A DNA stretch of 64,000 nucleotides from Seminavis robusta (taxonomy: Eukaryota > Bacillariophyta > Bacillariophyceae > Naviculales > Naviculaceae), in NCBI GenBank assembly GCA_903772945.1, contig CAICTM010000219.1, forward strand, positions 25,826-89,825, written 5' to 3'. The first letter of the stretch is position 1. Each line of letters starts with the position of its first letter. Both the position numbers and the translations under genes were made by a program. A model generated the notes under the pieces. The model was not told where the DNA came from. It saw nothing but the letters and a program-made list of their open reading frames with translations, and made no database searches. Below, one piece after another: positions 1 through 10,013 of the stretch.

Positions 1-2448
1 CTACTGACCACTCTACACTGCCTTCTCCTTCTTTGTCACCTTTTGGCCGAAACATGGTTGAAACTCCGGGGTAGCATTGATTTTGGCCACTGTGACTCCC
101 TGAGAAATTCCGGTTTTAATCAATGTGGCATTCATGACCCAGCGGTACGGCATTGTAGTTCACCATTCTGAGTAGCTTTGTTAATTCCTCTGACGACTAG
201 AGTCATGGTGATGCGTAGACGAGATATTGATTGAAGATCTCCTTGAATCCAATGTCTTACAAATGACTGCATCGAGCGTGTGTGCTTGAGTGTTCATGGT
301 TCATGGTAGCGAGATGTGCAGTCGGCAACTCATTAGGTGAACAACAAGAGTAAGAGATACATGTTTCCAAAGGAGAATGGGAGGTTGTCCCCTGAGTTCC
401 GGCATTCCAGAGTGGGCATCTGTTGGATGTCCGGCAAGCAAAATTATTTGATGATGATCGTTGATTGTTGCATCTTCAACAGAACTGTACTGTAGCAGGC
501 CTGTGCAGGGTTCTTCTATTTTTTGCTGTTGCCATGTTCCCATGATGATTATTAGCACCATCGAAATGGGCTTCCCCTTGACTGTACCAGCAATCCACGT
601 TGTGCTGTGCTGTACATGATGTAAAAAGGAGACCGCCTACGAAGCAATCAACTGACCGCCAATAAAGGTGAACCGAAAGAAGGATGTCAATATGTTTCAG
701 TTTGTTATGATGTATGTGTTCATGGGAATGATCTACAATACCGTTCTGTCGTGGCGAGTGTCGAATGGTGAGGGCTGATTGTTGAAGTGCAGGGTTCTTC
801 TATTTGCTGGTACATCAAAAATCGACGTTGTGCTGGAAGCCCAAGAAGCAAGAAGCAATCGTCAGACCAGACCACCAAGGACATGTGCACTGATAGAAGG
901 ATGCCAAGGTGTTTCAGTTTACCAGCTAGTAGCTAGCTAGACTATGTAGTGTTCTGCTTCAAAAAGAAGCAACCATTCACGTGGTCAATGGAACGTAACA
1001 CATCCAGAATCTAAAAAGGATCATGGGTGTGGCTTTTTACAGGCTAGCTATTCGATGACATTGTCATGGTGTCTAAGAAGCTAAGAAGTCAACACCTGTC
1101 GGGGTTCTGCCTCGAGAGAGAAGCAAACACAATGTCATGTAAAAGCCTAGCTAGTAGAGCCTGGCTGCAAGAACATCTTGGCTATCCCCTCGCCGGAAGG
1201 TACAGTCCTCCACCCTGCCACGACCGCTTTCCTGCCTGATCGATGAAACTGGGCAAGTACTAGTAGACTAACGAGCCTCATCAACCGGAAGGCAAAGGCA
1301 GGGCACGAGTGGAAAGAAGCAAAGATGCAATCTGCTGCCTTCAGTGCATTTATCTACAGGTAGTTATTGATGCGGTCTACTGGAGGTGTTATTGTGTCGT
1401 TGTTGGACTGTAACCGGCTCCAGATGGCTCTTGTAATCTTACTCAGTGGCAAGCAATGGCTGGCTGCAGCTGGGTGGAACCAACTAGTACTGTCGCTTGC
1501 TCGTTCCAACAGTTCCTTGCTTTTGGCGTCTCTTCTTTGCAGTAAGAGCCACTCACCGCATGTGGGCCAGGCCAGCAAGGATTCATTTCGTTTTTGGCTG
1601 GCTAGAGCTAGCACTCCTGCCACTGATCATGCACACTCACTGCTGGCTGATAGACACACCGCCTAGGTTGAAACGGAAGATTGACTGACTGTAGGGGTAG
1701 TGTTTGGGGGCTCCCGTCTAGACTACTCTAGCGACTGTACAGCAAAGTTTGCTCCGACTGAAACAATCACAGCAACTGGACGACGCACGAAGTGATAGAT
1801 AAAAGGTGCCCGACAAAATGGGTAGCTGCTTTATCTAGTGAGAGCTTCTTACTGCTCATTATGCATTTTGGTGGCTGGTTACTTCAGTCGAAAACGAAAA
1901 ATAACTAGTACCGGTAACAAAGGCTGCTGGTTGCTAACATAACTATAATGCTTGTAGCCTCTATTTTAGCTAGCACCATGCACCGTGCTTGCTACATGTA
2001 CCGCATTGCCTTCGGCCCTCAAGCCCTCGCTTCAGCCGACACAGGAACCAATTTTGTGACTTGTGACTTGCTTGTGACCTCAATGGATTTTGGTATTTTT
2101 TCCACAGTGGTACCGGTACCGGTACTTAGGGACCTTAGCACGGCTCAAATTGTTAAATCCTTTACTCTAAGTATCTTTTGTGACGTGTCTGTATCTTTTT
2201 TGGTGGACCTTCACTTCACCCAAATCACATTTCACCAGCTTTCAACCAAATCCTGCAAACTGCAAACTACCACCCAGGTGTTGTAGACTCTCTGGTTTCA
2301 AAAAGATTTTTCAACGAAGCTCCCTTACAGCTCGAAAATTGGTCTCGCAGGTAGCACCAGCACCAGCACTAGCTAGCTGTAGTACCGACACGAAGTTTTT
2401 TTCAGACTGGCAGCACAGGTCTTTCTCGCCTCACGAGATCATCAGAGA
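1..2448. other. Non-coding stretch with degenerate duplications
   Basis: No convincing gene on either strand: overlapping short frames here have low-complexity, shadow-like translations. Two blocks, about 505-720 and 785-925, share the string GTGCAGGGTTCTTCTATT, an ACGTTGTGCTG segment and a GTTTCAGTTT end in the same order, so they look like a decayed direct duplication. CTAGCTAG-rich words occur near 930-950 and 1970. A run of overlapping GGTACC/ACCGGT words lies at 2108-2131, about 320 bp before the ABM gene. No function is assigned. Confidence 0.5.
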
Positions 2449-3039
2449 ATGCCACAACTTTTCGTTGTGGTATCTACCCATGGGGCTAAGGCGGCTAGCG
2501 AAACCAATGCATCGTTGGGGAAGGATTCACTGCGGATGGATGTTGTCAAATCAAACGATGACGGCCGTGCCGTACTCGTAGAAACCACAAAAGCAGACCC
2601 GACAACAAACAGAACATGTTTATCATCTGCTGGCGATTCAGTAACCAAGTGGAAAGTTCTGTTCCCAGAACCCAACAAGCTCGATAAATTTACAAGTCCA
2701 ATTCGAGGGGATCCTCTGTACTTCCTGGTCTATTTCTACATTAAGCAAGATTGCGTACACGATTTCATAGATCTGCTGTTAGAAGAAGCAGCCTTGGTAC
2801 ACGAGCTTGAAAAGGGCTGCGTTCGTTTTGATTTGTGGCAATCATTGGACAATCCCACTGACTTTGTCGTATTGGAATCGGTCGCAGATTGGGCCGCGAT
2901 TGAAGAGCACAGAGCGTTTCCTCATTATCAAAAGGCGCGGGCCGCCTTGGAAAATATGCAAGCCAAACCACGGTCTCACGACAAGGGATACAAAGTCCTC
3001 CACTCTGTTGGTGCCAATAACTTGTCGACCAGTAACTGA
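2449..3039 (+). CDS. Antibiotic biosynthesis monooxygenase (ABM) domain protein
   Basis: A single-exon frame of 196 residues. Residues about 85-190 fit the dimeric ferredoxin-like ABM fold: a first strand (YFLVYFYIK), a helix rich in Asp/Glu/Leu (FIDLLLEEA), the segment KGCVRFDLWQS typical of the central strand, then VVLESVADWAAIEEH, which matches the usual 'YESWADxxAxxAH' stretch. The family includes cofactor-free quinone monooxygenases and heme-degrading enzymes, so the substrate cannot be predicted. The N-terminal 80 residues are not recognisable and may be a poor start choice, a targeting sequence or an unrecognised upstream exon. A Met further down could also be used. The downstream prolyl-hydroxylase gene converges on it from the other strand. 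Confidence 0.72.
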   Translation: MPQLFVVVSTHGAKAASETNASLGKDSLRMDVVKSNDDGRAVLVETTKADPTTNRTCLSSAGDSVTKWKVLFPEPNKLDKFTSPIRGDPLYFLVYFYIKQDCVHDFIDLLLEEAALVHELEKGCVRFDLWQSLDNPTDFVVLESVADWAAIEEHRAFPHYQKARAALENMQAKPRSHDKGYKVLHSVGANNLSTSN

Positions 3040-3310
3040 GGCGGCAGCCGTTAAGTTCCGAGTCAAATGCATGCATGCATCCAATTCAACAGGATCATGT
3101 AGGTGACAACCCACCTGTCAAAAAAGAGTCTTACAGTCTCTTCCATTTTTCCAGACATTTGTTCAACGGTGGCGCGTGGATTCAGCCATCCCCCACAAAA
3201 TACTCCGTGACATTTGTCACTATTCGGTAACTCCTGACTTTGAGAGATGCGAAGTACCATTCTCGCATGTTTTCGGGTAGCGTATTGTTGCTGCTTGCTT
3301 GCATTAGTAA

Positions 3311-5595
3311 TCAAAGTCCAAATTCCGAGTAGGGATGTTCCGCATCGACGCCATATCGAATCCACTGCGTCACAATTTGTTTCGTCCCTTCATAGACGGG
3401 ACACCCCGCATGAATGGTATTACCAGCATCAGCTTCCATGGTTTCCACGTTGATGTAGCTGAAGAAAACCGCCATGCCAGGTTGAGGCTTGATATGGACT
3501 CGGGCATGACGAAAGTTGGTGCTTCCTCCATCCCTGGCAGTTTTGCTGTTGAAGTGTCGATCAAGACGCAAGAATGAGTGGGGCGCATTTGCAATGGCAC
3601 ACAAATAACTACGAACCACCAAAAGCAACATGCAACTTGCTGTACGTACCAGTACATGACCATCGTGGCAACTCGCTGTCCCTTTTGAATGGGTTGCCCG
3701 GAACAATCCGCATCGCAATGGGACTTGTATTGATCGGGATACGGTTCGTCTTTGCCCCTCCCTTGATACCGTATGGCCATGAGAGGTTCTTGCCCCGCCG
3801 GGCTGGTAACACCCAAGTCGGGATGTACATGATGCATATAATCAAAAATGCGTTGTCTTGTTTCTTGCAACATGAATACCGTGTCGTCTTCTTCCTCATT
3901 GTCGTTGTCATCCCAGGGGATATCGACACGCGCAATGGTAGCCTTTCGAATGCGATTGGGACGATGGCCGCCTCTTCCATCGGATGTTTTGGTGGCATCC
4001 CAATTATCGTTACTGGCATTGGCCATGTCGTTCATGGCCACACATTCTTGTGCCGTGACAAAGTTGGGAATCAAATGAATTTGACTCGATGGCGTTTGGT
4101 GCAGTACCATGACACGCTGATGATGATGATTGTTGTTATTCAATTCTATCTCCTCCACGGAAATGGGCAGACTGGTGGTCATGAGAGGTTGGTGACACAC
4201 GTAGTCTTCCAATTTGACATCCAGATAGGTACTGAGTCGAGGAGGTCGACTGTAACCGCCTGTAAAGGACCAGTCCTGGACACTGTCAAAGTGATGCGTG
4301 ACGCAGTTTTCAATACGTGAAACCATGGCTGACGGAGAAGTAGTCGACGAAGAAGTGGCTAGATAGTCGTGACATTGCTGGTACAAATCCGTGCCGGGCT
4401 GGTAGACAAATTGATCCATTTGGGAGTGATTGTTGCCGTGTCGGACCTTTTCTTCGACACTCAGGTCAAAGTCCGTAGTGACCGTCACCTCTTTTGGATT
4501 GGATTGTCGTGTGGCGAATAGTGGATAAAATACATGAGCGAGAGATGGGTGGATGTAGATTGGTTGGTTGTGTTTGGAGATGAGAATTGTGAGAGAGTGG
4601 AGGAGGAGAAGAATTTGGAGAGAAGATTGGTGAGAACATCAAGAAGAAAACAAGAGCCAGAAAGCACAATTCTTTCATTTCCATCATCATTTGATCGTAC
4701 ACACCAATTTCTCGATCCGTGACACGAAAATATCCTCGCCGATCCTCTGTACATTGCTGCTGTTGTTGGTCACACGCGGCGGGCACTATTCGAAATTGAT
4801 GAAATACCGTGACGGGGAATTGTATATTGGGTTCATTGGGCCGAATGGGTGCATCGGCCATGGGTACTAGACTTTTATCAAATGTATTGACCCAAAACAA
4901 GTCGATATCTCGTCCACTGAGGTTGTGTAAATGGAGTGTGGCAGGGTTGTCCTTGTTGCCTTTTTTGTTCCCAATCAATGCCTTGACCAGAGTGGGATTG
5001 TGATTGGCAGTAGTGCCTTGGAAGTCGGGGGATACGAAAAAGATGTCTATAGAAATAGAAAAATGAAAAAGATAATCAAGATCAGTGCATGCCAAAAAAG
5101 GGGAGTTGGTGAGTGGTGAAATATCATCTCCTTTTGGGTATACAAGCCCAAGACACCGTCTTACGTAACTAACTCACTGGTAGGTTCCTTCTTGATGTCA
5201 GATTGTTGGTGCTGTTGCTGCTGCTGCTCATGAATGTTACTAACATGAAAAATGACACTTTGACAGACTTGCTGTGATACAACGCCCACATCATCCTCTT
5301 CCACACAGGATGAATCGCCCAACTTGTGTACCTGTAGAGAATTGTCGGGGTAACTCTTGTAGCGTTCCATGGAATGAGGTAATATGGGACCCGTTCTCAC
5401 ATTCTTTAGTTCTCCATCTTCTACCACCAATTGATTCAACCAAATCACTTCCAGCGTGTATTCACTATCATTCACCAAAAACACACCAATGGGGCCTTTT
5501 TGTTGGCCTAGTACTACCGGTACATGACTTGATGATAATAGTAATAATACGAGTAGAAGAAGACACCGCCAGGAAGAAAACAAGAGCACCATCGT
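3311..5595 (-). CDS. Secreted 2OG-Fe(II) prolyl 4-hydroxylase-like protein, 4 exons
   Basis: Exons (minus strand) are 5595-5178, 5046-4705, 4490-3650 and 3545-3311. Introns of 131, 214 and 104 bp all begin GT and end AG, phases match, and the sum (1836 nt) is a whole number of codons (611 aa). The start at 5595 gives a classic signal peptide (MVLLFSSWRCLLLLV then SSSH..VVLG); another Met lies 22 codons upstream. The C-terminal half is the oxygenase: the iron ligands are His and Asp of HCDAD (about residues 511 and 513) and His of TIHAGCP (about 579), with the 2-oxoglutarate Lys in EGTKQIVTQW. Two N-terminal segments (GVFLVNDSEYTLEVIWLN; LHNLSGRDIDLFWVN) resemble VHL-like beta domains, as seen in other diatom hydroxylases. 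It probably hydroxylates proline in secretory proteins. The splice model is inferred by eye but is mutually consistent. Confidence 0.82.
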
Positions 5596-5661
5596 CGTAT
5601 TTCTGGTCCTTTCCTCGGCTGAAGAAGCAAGAGATTGGAGGAAGAAGACCACTCTCACCAA

Positions 5662-6573
5662 GCAACTTGGTCTTGAGGTGGTCTTGGGATTCCGATGTCT
5701 TCCTCCGGTGCAAATGCTTCCAAGATCCAGAGCAGCATTGGAATCTTCTTTTCGATTCTATTCGACTACAGCGTATCAGAAATTTCGAATGAGTCGAATC
5801 AATCGATTTCAGCATTGGCTCTCTCTCACTCATGTTGAACAGAAGCTGTAACTGTTTTTCCATCCTGACATCGAGATAGATATCAAGTAGGGACAAACAA
5901 ACAGTGTCCAACAAATTTTGTGATTCGGGGTCTGAACTCGTGGAAGCTCACTGTTTGGATTAGCTATTCAGACCTTCACGGTAGTCACTGCCCGTAGCGC
6001 AGTGTGGGCGAGCCAACAGTTTTGGAGGAACAGATTGTAGCTAGCTAGCTAGTAGTAGTCTTCGTCCTTCTGTATTGCTTAGAGACCAATTACTACCTAA
6101 ACAGGGGCTGGAACGCCAGGTGCTTCTTCGTGGTTGTGTGTCCTCCCTGTTGTCGATAATACCGGTGTGGCTGCATGTCCTTCAGCAATGCTACCAAGGA
6201 CGACCTGGAACGATCGATACTTTCAACAGAGAGCAAGAAGACCTACATGTATCTACAAGCCAACCACTGAACTCCAGCTTGCTAGTTCTACTCAGCAGCA
6301 AGTAGCAGCACGATATGCATAGGCCGTAGGCCAATCGAGCAAGATCCGGTGGGAATCATTCGTTAATCAAAGACTTAGATGCTTGCAATACCAGGTGGAG
6401 CTGCCAACTTGCCCCGTGCAAACCAAATCTTTGCAGGGTTCCAGCTGACTCAAGCTCGCAACCACATGACCACAACTAGTCTAACTTCTGATTGCAGAAA
6501 GTCATCGGCCAAAGGCTTGTAGTGCATTCGTAAAGTTGTGAGAACGTTGGTTTTGAAAGAAAAGCAAGTCAAG
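5662..6573. other. Intergenic region between divergent secreted-protein genes
   Basis: About 900 bp separate the start of the minus-strand hydroxylase from the plus-strand VWD gene, so any promoters here are divergent. There is no supported coding sequence. A GCTAGCTAGCTAG run occurs at 6037-6052. Confidence 0.4.
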
Positions 6574-7860
6574 ATGAAGCTCTCCACCGTCGCGTTCTTT
6601 CTGTTGGCGTGTCTTACTAGTCAAGTCAGCGCCGAGGTACGTACCGGAGTGAGGAGTCTCCTTTTGGTTCACCCCTTTCCTGTTTCTCATCCCAACAACG
6701 AATGAATGAATCACTTACGTTCTGTCCCACACAATATGCGCAGTCGGATGTCCTCGACAAAGTGCAATTGTTACTGAATGGTGATCGTGAAAGGGAGCTG
6801 AAAGGTTTTAATATTCCCAAACCTACTCCCGCAGAGGCACCTCATCCTGCACCGACTCCAAAGGCCCCAACCTACATTACAGGTGCGTCAGAAAACGATG
6901 AGTGCTGTTACGAGTTGCCGCCATTCCAATGCGGTCATTCATCATGATTTCACTCGTGATCACTCTCATCCTTTCTATTCTTTCTTGCCACAGGGGATCC
7001 TCACATCAAAAAGTTCGATGGAACAAGCTATGATTTCCATGGTGGATGCGACTTGGTCTTGGTCTCCAACCCCCAATTCAACAATGGCCAAGGCCTTCAC
7101 ATTCACGTCAGGTAAGCAAACCCAGGGGCTTGCCCCATCACCAGCAGCGCATCATCATTAAGGCCACACGCAGCTCAATTACGCGCTTTCTTGCACGCAT
7201 CTCCCTGTCAGGACCAAGATTACACACTGGTGGAGTTCCATTGACCGTGCCGTGGTTCGCATTGGAGATGATACTTTCGAAGTCAAGTCTGGTCTGGAAG
7301 ACAAGTCGTACTGGATCAATGGACAGCACGGTCATGTGAAGGATTCAGGAGTATTGCCCTTTGAAGTAGGAGGCTTCTTGGCGCGTTTCCGCCACAAGAG
7401 CGACAGCACCATTCAATACAAGATTGTTCTTGATGACGACTCTGCCATCATTATCCGATCCGTCAAGACCATGCTTCGTGTCGAGTTGGTAAAATCGAAA
7501 GAGGAACATTTTGGCACGTCTTTGGGACTAATGGGATCCTTTGATACCGGTGAGCTCCTCGGCCGTGATGGCGTGACTGTATTTGAAGACCCCAATGCCT
7601 TTGGACAGGAATGGCAGGTCAAAGACACGGATCCTCAGCTGTTCCTGGAAGCAGAGGGCCCTCAGTACCCTCAAGAGTGTGACATGCCAGCTGTTCCCAT
7701 GCCGGATTATGGCTCGGTGGAACGTCGCCAGCTTCGTGCTTCCACGGTCTCCCACAAGGCAGCTCAAAAAGCTTGCTCCCATGTGGACAAGAGTGATTTC
7801 AAGAATTGCGTCTTTGATGTCATGGCCATGGATGACTTGAGTGCCGCCGAAGGATACTAG
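6574..7860 (+). CDS. Secreted von Willebrand factor type D (VWD) domain protein, 4 exons
   Basis: Exons are 6574-6636, 6744-6882, 6994-7111 and 7212-7860. All three introns are GT-AG (107, 111 and 100 bp), phases agree and the total is 969 nt (322 aa). The first exon is exactly a signal peptide ([20 protein letters not shown]). After a Pro-rich linker comes the hallmark start of a VWD domain, [15 protein letters not shown] with HGGCDLVLV. The domain ends with [16 protein letters not shown] and FGQEWQV, the counterpart of the usual 'GLCGNFN...FGxSW', in which the Cys is replaced by Met. The C-terminal part has Cys pairs ([15 protein letters not shown]) like the C8 region that follows VWD. Likely extracellular or cell-wall-associated; the binding partner is unknown. 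Confidence 0.85.
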
Positions 7861-8281
7861 AAGGAGCATGCATGAAGCAATACAACCTTTGGGAACTTTG
7901 TGATGATGGGGCCCTCTTTTGAGTGGCATTTGTATATCCCATCTGGTATAGTCATTACGCATCAAAGGCAACACTTAAAACGAACCGAACGGATTCGAGC
8001 TGGTGCATACGGTAGGATGTAGCGGTACTCGTAGCTCTAAACCACAGATGAGAATAGCTACTTTTTGGAAATCTAATAGCGTTCATACGACATCTTTTTG
8101 GTTATGTATGTCTGCGTAGTACGCTTGTACCCTGTCCATGACCATTTCAAATTGGGACAAACTACAGAAAAGACATGTATAGAAGCAAATAAGATCGGCT
8201 TTGATGAGATGATAAACGGGGGTTTAGAATATGTAGGTTATCTACGGAGGTAGGCCAGAGATTAGTACATCAGCCTGGAAC
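7861..8281. other. Intergenic region between convergent genes
   Basis: 3' flanks of the VWD gene and of the minus-strand CRAL-TRIO gene. AT-rich with no supported gene. Confidence 0.4.
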
Positions 8282-9241
8282 TCAAGCGTCCTCCAAAGAA
8301 GGAGCATGATTGTCGAGACTAAAGTTTGCCTCATTGGCATATCGCTTCTTTACAAGCCCTTTCATTCGTTCCTGCAACCTTGCTCTTGCTATTTCTGGGG
8401 TTGGGATAGAGTACAGCCGGTCCAGTCTACCCATGGGACACTTGGGACAAAGTTGGAAGGTAGCTGTGACTTCTCTTGGCAACATTGATTTTGCCATTGA
8501 CAACATCATCTTGCAGAGTGGAGGAGGATTAAAGAACTTGACTTGCTTAATCTTTCTTGGATAGGCATGCACACTCTTCCAAACATTTTGAAATCCAGTC
8601 AAGCTCAACGTTTTCCCTTTGACCAGCTGGTACCCCTCACATTCCGCAAGAACAGTAGCGCCAACCCGGAGTGCCTCCAAATCACAAAATGCCATGTGGG
8701 TGGCATAGAAAGCCCGGCGATTGTAGTAGCGTGTCTCCTCTGGATTCAACCAGATGGCCCCATTGGAATAATTTCCAACGTCATAAGCAACAATGTAGCC
8801 ACCAGATTCAAGACTGTAGTCAATAGAGATGAAGTAAGATTCTTTTGGCAAATTCCTCAGTGCGTCATCCAGTGTGTCCATTATTTCGTTGTCTTTCTTA
8901 TGCTCTTGAAGCCGGAACGCCCTCACAACGGCATCCCGACCATTGCCTTGAGAAACAATGGCTATCTGAGCATACATAAAATCCGTCAAATCATCAAGAT
9001 CTGGGATTTTTTCAATGGCAGTTTTGACAGCCACAGCCCATTGATGCTCTTCTTGAGTCAGCACCATTCTGGCGGGATCGTCTTGCCCACATAGATCAGC
9101 AACAAGCTGGTTCATTGTTGGATCATCATCATTTGCGTCCTCGTCGTCACTACTATGTTGTGTTGGTTTCTTCTTGGGTGGCTTATTATTATTATTGTTG
9201 GCATTCTCAACAGCAACGAAGCCTTCTGTTTGGGACGCCAT
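8282..9241 (-). CDS. CRAL-TRIO (Sec14-like) domain protein
   Basis: An uninterrupted frame. I prefer the Met at 9241 (MASQTEGF, 319 aa); an in-frame Met at 9280 adds 13 residues. An acidic Asn/Lys-rich N-terminus (NNNNNKPPKKKP..SSDDEDANDDD) precedes a helical segment and then the lipid-binding module: YFISIDYS..GGYIVAYDVGNY, AFCDLEALRVGATVLAECEGY, VWKSVHAYPRKIKQVKFFNPPPL and MLPREVTATFQLC. The last three follow the Sec14 pattern of 'internal strand, DxEG, YPxR, NxP' seen in diatom CRAL-TRIO proteins. Such proteins bind and exchange small hydrophobic ligands such as phosphoinositides or retinoid-like molecules; the ligand here is unknown. Probably cytosolic, as no signal peptide or membrane helix is seen. 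Confidence 0.68.
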   Translation of the reverse strand: MASQTEGFVAVENANNNNNKPPKKKPTQHSSDDEDANDDDPTMNQLVADLCGQDDPARMVLTQEEHQWAVAVKTAIEKIPDLDDLTDFMYAQIAIVSQGNGRDAVVRAFRLQEHKKDNEIMDTLDDALRNLPKESYFISIDYSLESGGYIVAYDVGNYSNGAIWLNPEETRYYNRRAFYATHMAFCDLEALRVGATVLAECEGYQLVKGKTLSLTGFQNVWKSVHAYPRKIKQVKFFNPPPLCKMMLSMAKSMLPREVTATFQLCPKCPMGRLDRLYSIPTPEIARARLQERMKGLVKKRYANEANFSLDNHAPSLEDA

Positions 9242-9280
9242 TTTCAGGCTGCTGTAGTGGACAAGGCTGGCAGCTAGCAA

Positions 9281-10013
9281 CCCACACTTGTTCGTTGTGG
9301 GTGTTTGAGTTGGTTGTTGCTGAAGCGCTGAAGCAGCCTGGATAGGACCAGACCGTCAGACTCGAATCCATCATGGGTTGTACCACACTGGTACCAGCTT
9401 CCGGGACCAGTGAGAGAAAAGGGAAAAGAGAAAGCGAGATGATTGATCCTTTGCTACCCACATGGGACCAGCAACAAAACAATCCTGCCCATCAAACATA
9501 AGGTTCAGGTTGGTTAAATTCCAACCGGGACCGCACCAATTGTTGAGCTCAGAACCTGAAGACTCGCGAATCTCGTTCTTCGCTCCTCGAACCAACCACG
9601 GCCTTAGTCATGAACAACAGCATCGCCTCTCCAACAAGCAAAGCATTTTTTAAAAGCCATTGCAATAAAAGAACAACACCAGGGATTCCAACGTGGTCCC
9701 CCACCGTAGTACTAACCTGGCCCGACGATGCTTAACTTCGCTGAGCAGACGGGAAGCGGTGCTGTCATCGTGGTATGGTCGTTCCTGACAGTGAGCTAAG
9801 TTTCTAGCAATACAATCCTGTAGACAAGTCTAACATCCAAACCCGCTCTTTCTTCGCTTTCTCACAACAATTGGGACGGCAACCACAAGAGACGAGACAA
9901 GTAAGTCCACCCACCAACCTCTCGTTCACACAAGCACTAGCCAAGTCCTCCCGCCAACTACTGTACGGTAGAGAACCTACTGTGAATCAAGCGAAAGAAT
10001 AATATCTGGTCGT
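9281..10013. other. Intergenic region, possible 5' UTR intron
   Basis: No gene is supported. Immediately before the ankyrin-BTB gene a GTAAGT at 9901 and a TAG ending at 9971 could bound a 71-bp leader intron. This is only a suggestion from the consensus ends. Confidence 0.25.

Noticed and set aside
1354-1666. Overlapping frames of about 90-100 residues on both strands
   Set aside because: Both strands are open in the same place with no recognisable domain and no leader features.
3574-4320. 248-residue plus-strand frame
   Set aside because: Antisense to the hydroxylase exon that carries the catalytic HxD motif.
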